From: Peptacetobacter sp.
GTDB lineage: Bacteria > Bacillota > Clostridia > Peptostreptococcales > Peptostreptococcaceae
DNA length: 64,000 nt
Reading direction: 5' to 3'
Assembly: GCF_029264495.1 (NCBI RefSeq)
Contig: NZ_JARIBH010000067.1
Coordinates: 1-64,000, forward strand
Shown here: piece after piece, positions 8,379-18,352 of the stretch
How positions within the stretch are numbered: the first letter of the stretch is position 1
Layout: the number at the start of each line of letters is the position of its first letter
Notes under the pieces: generated by a model
What the model saw: only the letters and a program-made list of their open reading frames with translations
The model's database searches: none
What the model was told of the DNA's origin: nothing
Position numbers and translations under genes: made by a program

Positions 8379-10613
8379 ATGACTACAGCTTGGAATGGTT
8401 TTAAAACTGGAAATTGGTCTAAAGAAATAGACGTTAGAGATTTCATACAGTTAAACTATACTCCTTATGAAGGAGATGCTTCTTTCTTAGCAGGAGAATC
8501 AGAAAGAACTAAAAAATTATGGGATGAGGTTGCTGATCTTTGTAAAAAAGAAATAGCTAATGGTGGAACTCTTGATGTTGACACTAAAACTATAACAGCA
8601 ATAGATGCTTATGCACCAGGATATATAGATAAAGATTTAGAACAGATAGTAGGTCTTCAGACAGATGCACCTTTAAAAAGAGCTATAATGCCTTATGGTG
8701 GTATAAGAATGGTTGAAAATTCTTGTAAAGCTTATGGATATGATTTAGATCCAGAAGTATCAGAAATATTCACTAAATATAGAAAAACTCACAATCAGGG
8801 TGTTTTCGATGCATACACTAAAGAAATGAGAGCTTGTAGAAAATCAGGTATAATAACTGGTCTTCCAGATGCTTATGGTAGAGGTAGAATAATAGGAGAC
8901 TACAGAAGAGTTGCTCTTTATGGAGTTGACAAATTAATAGAAGATAAAATAGCTCAGAAAGATTCTTTAGAGCTATCAACAATAGATGAAGATACAATAA
9001 GATTAAGAGAAGAAATCTCTGAACAGATAAATGCTTTAGAAGCTTTAAAAAGAATGGGTGAAAGCTATGGATTTGATATATCTAGACCTGCTGAAAACTC
9101 AAAAGAAGCTGTTCAGTGGTTATACTTTGGATATCTTGCAGCAGTTAAAGATCAAAATGGTGCTGCAATGTCATTAGGTAGAACTTCTACTTTCCTTGAT
9201 ATATACTTTGAAAGAGATTTAAAAGCAGGTACAATAACTGAAGAAGAAGTTCAGGAATTAATGGATCATTTCGTTATGAAATTAAGAATGGTTAGATTCC
9301 TTAGAACTCCAGAATATAATGATTTATTCTCAGGAGATCCAACTTGGGTAACAGAATCAATAGCAGGTATGGGTATAGATGGTAGAACTTTAGTAACTAA
9401 AAACTCATTCAGAGTTCTTAATACTCTTTATACATTAGGACCATCACCAGAACCAAACTTAACAGTACTTTGGTCAACTAGACTTCCTCAAGGATTCAAA
9501 GATTTCTGCTCTAAAGTATCAATAGATACTAGTTCAATACAGTATGAAAATGATGATCTTATGAGAGAATACTGGGGAGATGATTACGGTATAGCTTGTT
9601 GTGTATCTGCTATGAGAATAGGTAAACAGATGCAGTTCTTCGGAGCAAGAGTTAACGTAGCTAAAACTTTACTTTACGCTATAAATGGTGGTGTCGATGA
9701 AAAATCAGGAGTTCAGGTAGGACCTAAATTCGAACCAATAACTTCTGAATACTTAGACTATGACGAAGTTATGTCTAAATTCGATTTATTCACTGATTGG
9801 TTAGCTAAATTATATGTAAATACATTAAATGTTATACATTATATGCATGATAAATATTCTTATGAAGCTCTAGAAATGGCACTTCATGATAGAGATATAT
9901 TCAGAACTATGGCTTGTGGTATGGCTGGTTTATCAGTTTGTGCTGACTCATTATCAGCTATAAAATACGCTAAAGTTAAAACTATAAGAAATGAAGATGG
10001 AATAGTTGTTGATTTTGAAGTTGAAGGAGATTATCCAAAATACGGAAATAACGATGATAGAGTTGATGATATAGCTGTATTCATAGTTAAAGATGTTATG
10101 GAAAAAATTAAGAAAAACAAAACTTATAGAAACTCTTACCCAACTCAGTCAATATTAACTATAACTTCTAATGTTGTTTATGGTAAGAAAACAGGTAATA
10201 CTCCAGATGGTAGAAGAGCTGGTGAACCATTTGCTCCAGGTGCTAACCCAATGCACGGAAGAGATAATAGTGGTGCTTTAGCTTCACTTGCATCAGTTGC
10301 TAAACTTCCATATGAATATTCACAGGATGGTATATCAAACACATTCTCTATAGTTCCAAAATCACTTGGTAAAGATATGGATGAAAGAGTAACTAACTTA
10401 TCATCTATGTTAGATGGTTACTTTGCTCAGAAAGCTCATCATCTAAATGTTAACGTATTTGATAGAGCTACTCTTGAAGATGCTATGGAACATCCTGAAA
10501 AATATCCTCAGTTAACAGTTAGAGTTTCTGGATATGCAGTTAACTTTATAAAATTAACTAGAGAACAGCAGTTAGATGTTATAAACAGAACATTCCACAA
10601 CAAAATGGCTTAA
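8379..10613 (+). CDS. pflB: Formate C-acetyltransferase (pyruvate formate-lyase)
   Basis: This 744-residue glycyl-radical enzyme converts pyruvate and CoA into acetyl-CoA and formate in anaerobic metabolism. The paired active-site cysteines lie at 407-408 ([12 protein letters not shown]), and the radical glycine is G718 in RVSGYAVNF near the C-terminus. Length and motifs match true PFL rather than the diol dehydratase-like relatives. The gene has an optimised-looking codon pattern, consistent with high expression. Its activase gene follows directly. Formate made here can enter the tetrahydrofolate path through the fhs gene found at 27-28.7 kb. Confidence 0.97.
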   Translation: MTTAWNGFKTGNWSKEIDVRDFIQLNYTPYEGDASFLAGESERTKKLWDEVADLCKKEIANGGTLDVDTKTITAIDAYAPGYIDKDLEQIVGLQTDAPLKRAIMPYGGIRMVENSCKAYGYDLDPEVSEIFTKYRKTHNQGVFDAYTKEMRACRKSGIITGLPDAYGRGRIIGDYRRVALYGVDKLIEDKIAQKDSLELSTIDEDTIRLREEISEQINALEALKRMGESYGFDISRPAENSKEAVQWLYFGYLAAVKDQNGAAMSLGRTSTFLDIYFERDLKAGTITEEEVQELMDHFVMKLRMVRFLRTPEYNDLFSGDPTWVTESIAGMGIDGRTLVTKNSFRVLNTLYTLGPSPEPNLTVLWSTRLPQGFKDFCSKVSIDTSSIQYENDDLMREYWGDDYGIACCVSAMRIGKQMQFFGARVNVAKTLLYAINGGVDEKSGVQVGPKFEPITSEYLDYDEVMSKFDLFTDWLAKLYVNTLNVIHYMHDKYSYEALEMALHDRDIFRTMACGMAGLSVCADSLSAIKYAKVKTIRNEDGIVVDFEVEGDYPKYGNNDDRVDDIAVFIVKDVMEKIKKNKTYRNSYPTQSILTITSNVVYGKKTGNTPDGRRAGEPFAPGANPMHGRDNSGALASLASVAKLPYEYSQDGISNTFSIVPKSLGKDMDERVTNLSSMLDGYFAQKAHHLNVNVFDRATLEDAMEHPEKYPQLTVRVSGYAVNFIKLTREQQLDVINRTFHNKMA

Positions 10614-10642
10614 TCAGAAATATAATAAATCCTTTCTGATTA
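10611..10642 (+). other. Intercistronic hairpin between pflB and pflA
   Basis: TAATCAGAAA (10611-10620) and TTTCTGATTA (10633-10642) form a perfect 10-bp stem. The stem starts at the pflB stop codon and has a 12-base loop. No T-run follows, so it is not a normal terminator. It may protect the pflB message or limit expression of the activase. Confidence 0.6.
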
Positions 10643-10661
10643 GCAGAGAGGGTTGATTAAT

Positions 10662-11402
10662 ATGATAAAAGGAAAAATACATTCAATAGAAACTTTCGGG
10701 ACCGTAGATGGTCCCGGAATTAGATATATAGTATTCTTACAAGGCTGTCCTTTAAGATGTAAATATTGCCATAATAGAGATACTTGGAATAAAAATGGTG
10801 GTACTGAAAAAACAGCCGAAGAAATAGTACAAGATGCTTTAAAATATAAAACATATATGGAATTTTCTGGTGGTGGTATAACTGTCTCTGGAGGTGAAGC
10901 TACTGCTCAACCTGAATTCCTATATGAAATATTTAAATTAGCAAAAGAAAATGGTCTTACTACTTGTTTAGATACATCTGGTTGTACTAAAGCATCTGAT
11001 ATTAGTGATATTTTAGATATAACTGACACAGTGTTATTAGATTTGAAACATATGATACCTGAAGAAGCTAAAAATTTAGCTGGAATTGATATAAATACAG
11101 CTATTGATTTTGCTAGGTATTTAGATGAAAAAAATATTCCAGTTTGGATAAGACATGTTCTTGTACCTGGAGTTACTGATTCAGAAGAAAATCTTAATAA
11201 AATGGGCGAATTTGTATCTACTCTTAATAATGTAGAAAGATTTGAAATACTTCCTTATCATACATTAGGTGTTCATAAATGGGAAGAACTTGGATTAAAA
11301 TATCCTTTAGATGGAATACCACAAGCTGAAGATGAGGATGTTAAGAGAGCCAAAGATATAATTGAAAAATACGGCGTTGAAATATATAATAAATTAGATT
11401 AA
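10662..11402 (+). CDS. pflA: Pyruvate formate-lyase activating enzyme
   Basis: This radical SAM protein installs the glycyl radical on PflB. The CxxxCxxC cluster-binding motif is C29, C33, C36 (GCPLRCKYC), preceded by TFGTVDGPGIR. Family landmarks such as GGGITVSGGEA (SAM-binding GGE) are present. The frame is open from a TTG at 10653, but the ATG at 10662 is chosen because GAGAGGG (10646-10652) sits nine bases before it and family members begin MIKGKIHS. The result is 246 residues. It lies 48 bases after pflB, separated by a hairpin. Confidence 0.95.
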   Translation: MIKGKIHSIETFGTVDGPGIRYIVFLQGCPLRCKYCHNRDTWNKNGGTEKTAEEIVQDALKYKTYMEFSGGGITVSGGEATAQPEFLYEIFKLAKENGLTTCLDTSGCTKASDISDILDITDTVLLDLKHMIPEEAKNLAGIDINTAIDFARYLDEKNIPVWIRHVLVPGVTDSEENLNKMGEFVSTLNNVERFEILPYHTLGVHKWEELGLKYPLDGIPQAEDEDVKRAKDIIEKYGVEIYNKLD

Positions 11403-11407
11403 TTTAT

Positions 11408-11440
11408 AAAACCCCTACTTTATTTGCAGTAGGGGTTTTT
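11408..11440 (+). terminator. Terminator of pflBA
   Basis: AAAACCCCTACT pairs with AGTAGGGGTTTT around a short loop and runs into TTTTT. It is unusually GC-rich for this region and should be strong. Confidence 0.85.
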
Positions 11441-11537
11441 AAATATGTTAATTATTTGTATTTTTAAATATATAATAGTTTTAAAATCAAAAATATTATA
11501 TAATAAATTTATATTATATAAAAGGGAGGAACTTTAT

Positions 11538-12086
11538 ATGAATTTCGAAAATTGTATAAAAGAAAGAAGAAGTGTTAGAAAATTTAAAGAAGAAAAAATA
11601 TCTCATGAAGTATTTGAAAAAATAATAGAATTATCTAGATTTTCTCCATCTTGGAAAAATAGCCAATCAACTAGATACCATATAATAGAAAGTGAAGATA
11701 AAAAAAATAAATTAGCTGATGAAGCTGTTTTAGATTTTGTATTTAATGCAAAAACAATAAAAAGATGTGCTGCATTAGTTGTTCTTACTTCTGTTGGAAA
11801 AGTAAGTGGGTATGAAGAAGATGGAAGCTTCTCTACTCCAAAAAATACTCATTGGGAATCTTTTGATGCAGGTATAGCTTGTCAGACATTCTGTTTATCT
11901 GCTTATAATGAAGGTCTTGGTAGTGTTGTTTTAGGTATATTTGACGATGCAAAAGTAAAAGAAATATGCTCTATCCCTGAAGAAGAAAATGTATCAGCTT
12001 TAATAGCTGTAGGTTATAGAGATGGCGATGCAAAACCAGCTCCAGAAAGATTAGAAGTTAAAGATTTACTTTCTTTTGAAAAATAA
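11538..12086 (+). CDS. Nitroreductase-family flavoprotein
   Basis: This 182-residue protein has the N-terminal CIKERRSVRKFKEE motif of the FMN-dependent nitroreductase fold and the C-terminal ALIAVGYRDGDAKPAPE segment. Such enzymes use NAD(P)H to reduce nitro compounds, quinones or related substrates as dimers; the natural substrate cannot be told. The frame opens at 11445, but the ATG at 11538 is the likely start because GGGAGGA lies eight bases upstream. It is flanked by terminators and so is probably monocistronic. Confidence 0.88.
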   Translation: MNFENCIKERRSVRKFKEEKISHEVFEKIIELSRFSPSWKNSQSTRYHIIESEDKKNKLADEAVLDFVFNAKTIKRCAALVVLTSVGKVSGYEEDGSFSTPKNTHWESFDAGIACQTFCLSAYNEGLGSVVLGIFDDAKVKEICSIPEEENVSALIAVGYRDGDAKPAPERLEVKDLLSFEK

Positions 12087-12107
12087 GTAAATTATTTATA
12101 CATATAT

Positions 12108-12153
12108 AAAAGGTGCTATCTATTAAAAATCCTTAATTTGATAGCACCTTTTT
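12108..12153. terminator. Terminator between nitroreductase and thiI genes
   Basis: AAAAGGTGCTATC (12108-12120) pairs with GATAGCACCTTTT (12140-12152). Flanking A and T runs let it serve both convergent genes. Confidence 0.8.
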
Positions 12154-12186
12154 GTTTGATATAAGATTATTTGTATATTATTTTAA

Positions 12187-13362
12187 TTATTCTACTTCAC
12201 AAACTATTGTTTCTATTGTAGCCATTGCACCTTCTATAAGTGCTTCTACATCAAGTTTTTCTTCAGCTTTTTCTATTCTTTCTAATTTTGGTTTTGTTAT
12301 AGGTTTTTTAGGAGCAAATACACTACAACAATCTTCTTCTGGAACTATAGATAATTCATAAGTTCCTATTTCTTGAGCTATATCTATTATATCTGATTTA
12401 TCCATAGCAATAAGTGGTCTAAATACTGGTAATGAACAAACTGCATTTGTACAATTAAGACCATATATTGTCTGAGAAGCAACTTGACCTATACTTTCTC
12501 CTGTTACAATAGCTTGACAATGTCTTTCTTCTGCTAATCTTTGAGTTATCATCATCATAAATCTTCTAGAATGTATAGTAGTTTCTTCTCTATTTAATTT
12601 TTCAGTTATTTCTTTTTCTATTTCAAGTATATTACAACAATGAACTTTTATAGGACCACAATATCTTGAAAGAGTTCTAGCTAAATCTAACACTTTTTCC
12701 TTTGATCTCTCACTAGTAAAAGGATATGTATGGAAATGTATACATTCTATATCCATACCTCTTTTTGCAACCATCCAAGTTGCAACTGGACTATCTATTC
12801 CTCCTGATAAAAGTGACATAGCCTTACCAGCAGTTCCCATAGGAAGACCACCATAACCCGGCACAGAGTCTGTATATACCATAGTATTTAATTCTCTATA
12901 TTCACATCTAACTTTAACTTCTGGATTTCTAACATCTACTTTTATTCTATCTTTTACATTGGAAAGTATATATCCACCTATATCTATACTCATTTCTTGA
13001 GATGTAAGTGGTAGAGATTTATCTCCTCTTCTTGATTCAACTTTAAAAGTTTTAGCACCTTCTTCTATCTTTTGTTCTATCAATTTTAATGCTGTTTCTT
13101 TTAAGACATCATAGTCTTTCTCAGCTTTTATACCTGGACAAACACCTACTATACCGAATACTTTTCTTACTTCTTCCATTACTTCTTCATAATTATCATC
13201 ATTTACATCCACATATATTCTTCCATATTCTTTATATACATTGTATTCGCCTAATGGTTTAAGCATATTTTTTATATTTTTTATTAATTTATTTTCGAAA
13301 AGATATCTATTCTTACCTTTTACTCCAATTTCTCCATATTTAACTATTAATATATTATACAA
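12187..13362 (-). CDS. thiI: tRNA 4-thiouridine synthase ThiI
   Basis: This enzyme adenylates and thiolates U8 of tRNA. The order is a ferredoxin-like N-terminal domain, a THUMP domain (~60-165), and a PP-loop ATPase with SGGIDSPVA. No C-terminal rhodanese domain is present, as is usual for Bacillota ThiI; the sequence stops after ~390 residues. The frame extends to a GTG at 13371, but AGAGGTG sits directly on that codon. The TTG at 13362 is six bases behind the site and gives the family N-terminus [17 protein letters not shown], so TTG is chosen. The cysteine desulfurase gene lies 19 bases upstream and supplies the persulfide. Confidence 0.95.
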   Translation of the reverse strand: MYNILIVKYGEIGVKGKNRYLFENKLIKNIKNMLKPLGEYNVYKEYGRIYVDVNDDNYEEVMEEVRKVFGIVGVCPGIKAEKDYDVLKETALKLIEQKIEEGAKTFKVESRRGDKSLPLTSQEMSIDIGGYILSNVKDRIKVDVRNPEVKVRCEYRELNTMVYTDSVPGYGGLPMGTAGKAMSLLSGGIDSPVATWMVAKRGMDIECIHFHTYPFTSERSKEKVLDLARTLSRYCGPIKVHCCNILEIEKEITEKLNREETTIHSRRFMMMITQRLAEERHCQAIVTGESIGQVASQTIYGLNCTNAVCSLPVFRPLIAMDKSDIIDIAQEIGTYELSIVPEEDCCSVFAPKKPITKPKLERIEKAEEKLDVEALIEGAMATIETIVCEVE

Positions 13363-13381
13363 TATTAGCACCTCTTTTCAT

Positions 13382-14536
13382 TTATTTTCTTATTCTTATT
13401 ATTTTTCTTAAATCTTCTATTGATATTTTTAAAATTTCAACAGCTTTATATATTTCCTCTTCTGTATTCATTTCTGATAAGCTAAATCTTATTGCTCCTT
13501 CTATTTCATTAGATTTAAGACCCATCGCATTTAATACATGACTTCCTTTTTTCTTAGATGAACAAGCAGACCCTGTAGAAACATACATTTCTTTTTGCTC
13601 TAAATAGTGAAGTAATACCTCTCCTCTAATATCTTCAAATGAAATATTTAGTATATGACATACACCATTTTCTGGAGAATTTATCTTTATCCCATCTATA
13701 TTCTTTGATATTTCTTCTTTTAATAAATCTCTTAAAGTAGATATTTTTGATATAGATGAATTTAAATCTTTAAATAATTTATCTATTGCTGTACCCATGC
13801 CATATATTCCTGGAACATTTTCAGTCCCAGATCTTAAATTATTTTCTTGTCCTCCTCCAGTTAGAAGTGGTTTTATTTTATTACCATCTTTAATATACAT
13901 AAATCCTATACCCTTTGGTCCATGTAACTTATGTGCACTAACACTCATATAATCTATACCATATTTTGATGGCTTGAAATCTATTTTCCCATATGCTTGT
14001 ACTGCATCTACATGTAAAAATATCTTTTCTTTTCTGTTTTTTAATATATTAGAAATTTCTTTTATCGGTTGAATACTTCCAACTTCATTATTAACAAACA
14101 TTATGCTTGCAAATATAGTATCTTCTCGTAAACTTTTTTCAAAATCATCTATATTTATTAATCCTTTTGAATCTACTGGAAGATATGTAACTTCAAATCC
14201 ATCTTTTTCTAAATCAGAAAGTGTATTTAAAACGGAAGGATGTTCAATCACTGTTGATATTATATGCTTTCCTCTATGTTTATTTAGATTTGCACAACTT
14301 CTAATTATAGTATTGTTACATTCTGTACCACCAGATGTAAATACTATTTCTTTTTCTTTAGCTCCAATAGTTCTAGCTATATTTTTTCTTATCTCTTTAA
14401 TATTTTTTTCTATTTTCATACCCATTCTATGTGCAGCTGATGGATTTTCATAGTCTTCTGTAAGTGCCTTAGTCATACTTTCTACAACTTCTCTGTATGG
14501 TTTCGTAGTAGCACTATTATCTAAATATATTTTCAT
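13382..14536 (-). CDS. Cysteine desulfurase (NifS/IscS family, paired with ThiI)
   Basis: This 384-residue PLP enzyme releases sulfur from cysteine as a protein persulfide. The PLP lysine is K203 (SAHKLHGPKG), the catalytic cysteine is C325 in STGSACSSKKKG, and H99 is in VIEHPSV. The layout is that of group I desulfurases. The close coupling to thiI matches the NifZ/ThiI pair of Bacillus subtilis and suggests that this copy serves tRNA thiolation. It may also serve Fe-S assembly if it is the only copy, which cannot be judged here. Confidence 0.93.
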   Translation of the reverse strand: MKIYLDNSATTKPYREVVESMTKALTEDYENPSAAHRMGMKIEKNIKEIRKNIARTIGAKEKEIVFTSGGTECNNTIIRSCANLNKHRGKHIISTVIEHPSVLNTLSDLEKDGFEVTYLPVDSKGLINIDDFEKSLREDTIFASIMFVNNEVGSIQPIKEISNILKNRKEKIFLHVDAVQAYGKIDFKPSKYGIDYMSVSAHKLHGPKGIGFMYIKDGNKIKPLLTGGGQENNLRSGTENVPGIYGMGTAIDKLFKDLNSSISKISTLRDLLKEEISKNIDGIKINSPENGVCHILNISFEDIRGEVLLHYLEQKEMYVSTGSACSSKKKGSHVLNAMGLKSNEIEGAIRFSLSEMNTEEEIYKAVEILKISIEDLRKIIRIRK

Positions 14537-14771
14537 TGTACCACCTTTCTTTGCATAAATACTATTTATACATATATCTCTTTATTATATCATATTTTTT
14601 TGTTTTAAATATATATCAATATGAATTTTAATTATCATAAATATATTTATATTTTTTTATTCTTATTAAATTCATTTATTATAATTTTCCATGAATGCTA
14701 AATAAATCTTTTTTTATTCTTTCTATTATTTTTTCATTGATTTTTCAACAAATTTTTGTTAAACTTTAATT

Positions 14772-14920
14772 AAGGTTATCCCCCTGGTAACCCCAGTTAG
14801 TTAATATATCTATTCCCAAACCCTTTCAAAGGGATATATTTTATGTTTATTGAATTTAGTGTGAAGATTACGGAAGTTTTCGCACAATGAAAAAGGAGCT
14901 TACCCCGAGCTCCTTTTTTA
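14772..14920 (+). ncRNA. Possible structured small RNA in a gene-free stretch
   Basis: The 435 bases between the desulfurase gene and the ABC operon hold no gene. A GC-richer part shows several pairings on the plus strand: GGTTA/TAACC (14774-14792), ATATATC/GATATAT around CCCTTT-CAAA-GGG (about 14803-14839), GTGTGAA/TTCGCAC (14860-14884, one G-U), then a terminator. Upstream, TTGATT (14737-14742) and TGTTAAACT (14757-14765) with 17-base spacing could be the promoter. I cannot name an RNA family. A structured 3' tail of unrelated function is the alternative. Confidence 0.4.
14889..14919. terminator. Bidirectional terminator at the end of the amino-acid ABC operon
   Basis: AAAAAGGAGCT (14891-14901 region) pairs with AGCTCCTTTTT around TACCCCG. 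It has T runs on either strand. It can end both the minus-strand ABC operon and the proposed plus-strand RNA. Confidence 0.85.
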
Positions 14921-14971
14921 CTGCCTATTTTTAATTTGAGTTAGATTAAATTAGAACATATTTTGATATAA

Positions 14972-15697
14972 TTAAGATAATACTTTTGCGAAAAATTCTT
15001 TTGTTCTATCATTTTTAGGATTGTTAAATACTTCTTCAGGAGTATCATCCTCTATTATTTTTCCTTCATCTACAAATATAACTCTATCTGCTACTTCTTT
15101 AGCAAATCCCATCTCATGAGTTACTATAGCCATTGTCATACCTTCATTAGCTAATTCTTTTATAACTTCTAAAACTTCTTTAACCATTTCTGGATCAAGT
15201 GCTGATGTTGGCTCATCAAATAACATCATATCAGGCTCCATAGCAAGTGCTCTAGCTATAGCTATTCTCTGCTTTTGACCTCCTGATAATTGAGATGGAT
15301 ATGAATCTTTCTTATCATAAAGACCAACTCTTTTTAAAAGTATTTCTGCTTTTTTTATAGCTTCACTTTTATTCATTTTTTTCAAAGTTATTGGAGCCAA
15401 TGTTACATTTTCAAGTATAGTTTTATGTGGGAAAAGATTAAAGTTTTGGAATACCATTCCTATCTTTTGTCTAATCTCATCTATATTTGTATTTTTGTCA
15501 ACTAAGTTATTTCCTTCAAAAATTATATCTCCAGATGTAGGTGTTTCTAATAAGTTCATACATCTTAATAGTGTACTTTTTCCAGAACCACTTGGTCCTA
15601 TTATTACTAATATTTCACCTTTTTCTACTTCTAAATCTATGCCTTTTAGAACATGATGTTCTCCAAAAGATTTATATAAATTCTTTATTGTTATCAT
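14972..15697 (-). CDS. Polar amino-acid ABC transporter ATPase
   Basis: This 241-residue protein is the GlnQ/HisP-type ATPase. Walker A is GPSGSGKST (34-42), followed by the Q-loop, the signature QLSGGQKQR, Walker [15 protein letters not shown] and the switch His in VTHEMGFA. It powers uptake of a polar amino acid. The frame reaches a GTG at 15706, but the AAAGGAAA site fits the ATG at 15697 better. It is the last gene of the four-gene operon, 28 bases after the permease, and is controlled by the T-box leader at the operon's front. Confidence 0.94.
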   Translation of the reverse strand: MITIKNLYKSFGEHHVLKGIDLEVEKGEILVIIGPSGSGKSTLLRCMNLLETPTSGDIIFEGNNLVDKNTNIDEIRQKIGMVFQNFNLFPHKTILENVTLAPITLKKMNKSEAIKKAEILLKRVGLYDKKDSYPSQLSGGQKQRIAIARALAMEPDMMLFDEPTSALDPEMVKEVLEVIKELANEGMTMAIVTHEMGFAKEVADRVIFVDEGKIIEDDTPEEVFNNPKNDRTKEFFAKVLS

Positions 15698-15724
15698 AAT
15701 TATCACTTTCCTTTGTCTTTTACA

Positions 15725-16396
15725 TTAATTTGATACAGACATTTTCTTTTCAAGTAGTCCAACTAGCTTTGATAAAGTAAATGTTAATACAAAATATATT
15801 GCTGCTGCAAATATATATGGTCCAAAACTATCATATGTAGCATTTTTTACTGTGTTTGCAGTAAACATTATATCTATTACACCTATAAATGATAGTATAG
15901 CTGATTCTTTAACTAATGAAACAAATTCATTTGCTAATGATGGAAGTATATTTTTCACAGCTTGTGGTACTATTACATATCTCATTGTAGACCAATAACT
16001 AAGTCCTAAAGATCTACTAGCTTCCATTTGACCTTTATCAACTGATTGTATTCCAGATCTCATTATTTCTGCTACATATGCTCCTGAATTTATTGATAAT
16101 GCAAATGCACCTGCAATGAAATCACTTGGTATACCAAATATACTTGGGAAATTTATTCCAACTTGTGGTAATCCATAATATATAATTGATAACTGTACTA
16201 AAAGTGGTGTATCACGTATTATTTCTATGTATATACTTGATAATGCCTTTAATATGCCATTTTTTGACATTTTAGCAAGACAAAGTATTAATCCTATTAT
16301 AAAACCGAAGAACAATGCTATAAATGAAATTTCTATAGTTGTCATTGTTGATTTTATAAATGTTGGTAAATATGGTCCTATAAAATCAAAACTCAT
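15725..16396 (-). CDS. Polar amino-acid ABC transporter permease
   Basis: This 223-residue inner-membrane protein of the HisM/GlnP family has about five membrane helices. The coupling-helix EAA motif appears as EASRSLGLSYWSTMRYVIVPQA (about 140-161). The stretch IRDTPLLVQL is also typical. As the only permease gene here it would work as a homodimer with the ATPase. It starts 32 bases after the second binding-protein gene. Confidence 0.93.
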   Translation of the reverse strand: MSFDFIGPYLPTFIKSTMTTIEISFIALFFGFIIGLILCLAKMSKNGILKALSSIYIEIIRDTPLLVQLSIIYYGLPQVGINFPSIFGIPSDFIAGAFALSINSGAYVAEIMRSGIQSVDKGQMEASRSLGLSYWSTMRYVIVPQAVKNILPSLANEFVSLVKESAILSFIGVIDIMFTANTVKNATYDSFGPYIFAAAIYFVLTFTLSKLVGLLEKKMSVSN

Positions 16397-16428
16397 TTTA
16401 ATATCTCCTATTCTTTCTATATTATTTA

Positions 16429-17244
16429 CTATTTTACTTCAGCTGCTAATGCTGAGTTATTTTCTAATGATTTTTGAAGATCATTTTCTTTGAAATCTTT
16501 TACTACTTTATTTATTACTTCTAAGTATTCTTTATTTTTTCCTTTTTGAACTGCTATTGCCATACTTTCTTCTATATCACTTTCTGGTAAAGTGAAGTTA
16601 GATATTGCTATACCATCCATCTGATTAACATTTATAAGTCCAACAGAATCATTTACTAAAACACCATCTACATTTCCATTTTTAAGTTCCATCATTAAAT
16701 CTGGCACTGCTTCTAATGCTTTTACACTTTTACAACCTATTTTTTTAGCATATACTTCCTGTATTGATCCTTTTTGAACTGCTATTTTCATATCTTTTAC
16801 TTGATCTTCTGTTTTTATTTTATCTTCCTGTCCTTCTTTTACTATAAGAACTTCTTTACCTGTATAATATACATCTGAGAAATCTACATTTTTCTTTCTT
16901 TCTTCTGATGGTGACATTCCTGATATTACCATATCTACTTTATTAGCTTTTAAAGCTCCTACAAGCCCATCAAATTTCATTTCTTTAAATTCTGCTTCAA
17001 TACCAATTTCTTTTGCTACTGCTTTTGCTAAATCTGCATCAACACCTACAACCTCATCTGAACCGCTTTTTGTTGAGTGGAATTCAAATGGTGGATAATC
17101 TGCTGATACTGCTACAACTAATTTTCCTTTTTCTTTTAATTCCTCTAATTTGTTTGCTGATTCTTTTTCTTTTCCATTACAAGCTACTAAACCTAAAGAT
17201 AATATCATTGCCATTCCTAAACTTACTAATTTTTTCATTTTCAT
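16429..17244 (-). CDS. Amino-acid-binding lipoprotein, second paralogue
   Basis: This 271-residue family-3 solute-binding protein is tethered by lipid. The signal peptide ends in the lipobox LGLVAC, with the acylated Cys at 22. The mature domain has VAVSADYPPFEFH, VGVDADLAKAVAKEIG and SPSEERKKNVDFSD, which line the amino-acid-binding cleft in the family. The ATG at 17244 follows AAGGAGAA. Its signal peptide is nearly identical to that of the upstream paralogue, so the pair arose by tandem duplication. Ligand unknown. Confidence 0.92.
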   Translation of the reverse strand: MKMKKLVSLGMAMILSLGLVACNGKEKESANKLEELKEKGKLVVAVSADYPPFEFHSTKSGSDEVVGVDADLAKAVAKEIGIEAEFKEMKFDGLVGALKANKVDMVISGMSPSEERKKNVDFSDVYYTGKEVLIVKEGQEDKIKTEDQVKDMKIAVQKGSIQEVYAKKIGCKSVKALEAVPDLMMELKNGNVDGVLVNDSVGLINVNQMDGIAISNFTLPESDIEESMAIAVQKGKNKEYLEVINKVVKDFKENDLQKSLENNSALAAEVK

Positions 17245-17300
17245 TTTTCTAATTCTCCTTTTCTTTTTTTATTTTATCTATCTTAAATTATTAATTTAGT

Positions 17301-18131
17301 CTATTTATTTTGTGTCGCTAAATCTGTATTTTCTTTTAATGATTTTTCAAATTGATTTGCTTTGAATTCTTTTACTGTTTTATTTATTTTTTCTAAATAT
17401 GCTTTATTATCACCTTTTTTAATAGCTGCTGCCATACCTTCATCGGCATTATCATTAGGAAGTTCTAAATTTGCTTTAGCAAGCCCTCCCATTTCTTGCA
17501 TATTTAAAATACCAACTGTATCATTTACAACTACTGCATCTACATTTCCATTTTTCAATTCAGTCATAACATCTGGTATAGATTCAAGAGATTTTATAGA
17601 TTTACAACCTAATTTTGTTATATATGCTTCTTGAATAGACCCTTTTTGAACAGCTACTTTTAAATCTTTTAATTCATCAATAGTTTTTATTTTATTTTCT
17701 TCTCCTTCTTTTACAGCCAGTATATTTTTACCAACATAGTAAAGATCTGAGAAGTCTACACTTTTTTCTCTTTCTGGTGTTGGAGACATTCCTGATAATA
17801 CAATATCTATTTTATCTGCTTTTAAAGCTCCTATAAGTCCATCAAATGTTATTTCTTTAAATTCTGCTTCCACACCAATTTCTTTTGCAATTGCTTCTCC
17901 TAAATCTTTATCAACACCTGCTATTTCATTTTTACCGCTTTTTGTTGAATGGAATTCAAATGGTGGATAGTCTGGATATATACCTACTACTAATTTTCCA
18001 CTTTCTTGTATTTGTTCTAATTTTTCTGTTGAAGATGACGTTGAATTTTTATCTTCTCCTCCATTACATGCTACTAGGCCTAATGATAATATCATTGCCA
18101 TTCCTAAACTCACTAATTTTTTCATTTTCAT
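17301..18131 (-). CDS. Amino-acid-binding lipoprotein, first paralogue
   Basis: This family-3 solute-binding lipoprotein of 276 residues is the first gene of the operon. The signal peptide with lipobox LGLVAC is almost the same as in the next gene. The mature parts differ, notably a Ser/Thr-rich spacer after the Cys and Pro-Asp for Ala-Asp in the first strand (GIYPDYPPFEFH). The frame reaches a GTG at 18140 inside the spacing region of AAGGAGGG; the ATG at 18131 is preferred. Two binding proteins for one permease suggest two related ligands or affinities. Confidence 0.92.
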   Translation of the reverse strand: MKMKKLVSLGMAMILSLGLVACNGGEDKNSTSSSTEKLEQIQESGKLVVGIYPDYPPFEFHSTKSGKNEIAGVDKDLGEAIAKEIGVEAEFKEITFDGLIGALKADKIDIVLSGMSPTPEREKSVDFSDLYYVGKNILAVKEGEENKIKTIDELKDLKVAVQKGSIQEAYITKLGCKSIKSLESIPDVMTELKNGNVDAVVVNDTVGILNMQEMGGLAKANLELPNDNADEGMAAAIKKGDNKAYLEKINKTVKEFKANQFEKSLKENTDLATQNK

Positions 18132-18212
18132 ATGAAACACTCCCTCCTTAAAATTTCCCCTATTTATATAATTAATATATCTGAATCTAAATTCAATATA
18201 TAAATTAACAAT

Positions 18213-18248
18213 AAAAAAATCTCTTAGCTAATTTAATTAGCTAAGAGA
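18213..18248 (-). terminator. Second T-box terminator
   Basis: TCTCTTAGCTAA pairs perfectly with TTAGCTAAGAGA around a short loop. On the minus strand it is followed by a run of seven T. The bases overlap the second antiterminator. Confidence 0.85.
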
Positions 18249-18320
18249 CGAATATACCGCGTTACCACTCTTATTGATAGGTTTAACAATATTTAAATAA
18301 CAAGTATATTATTTGAAATT

Positions 18321-18352
18321 AAAAAAGTCTCTTGGCCAAATGACCAAGAGAC
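18321..18352 (-). terminator. First T-box terminator
   Basis: GTCTCTTGG pairs with CCAAGAGAC through GGCC/GACC-type inner bases, followed on the minus strand by TTTTTT. It is the partner of the first T-box antiterminator. Confidence 0.85.
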
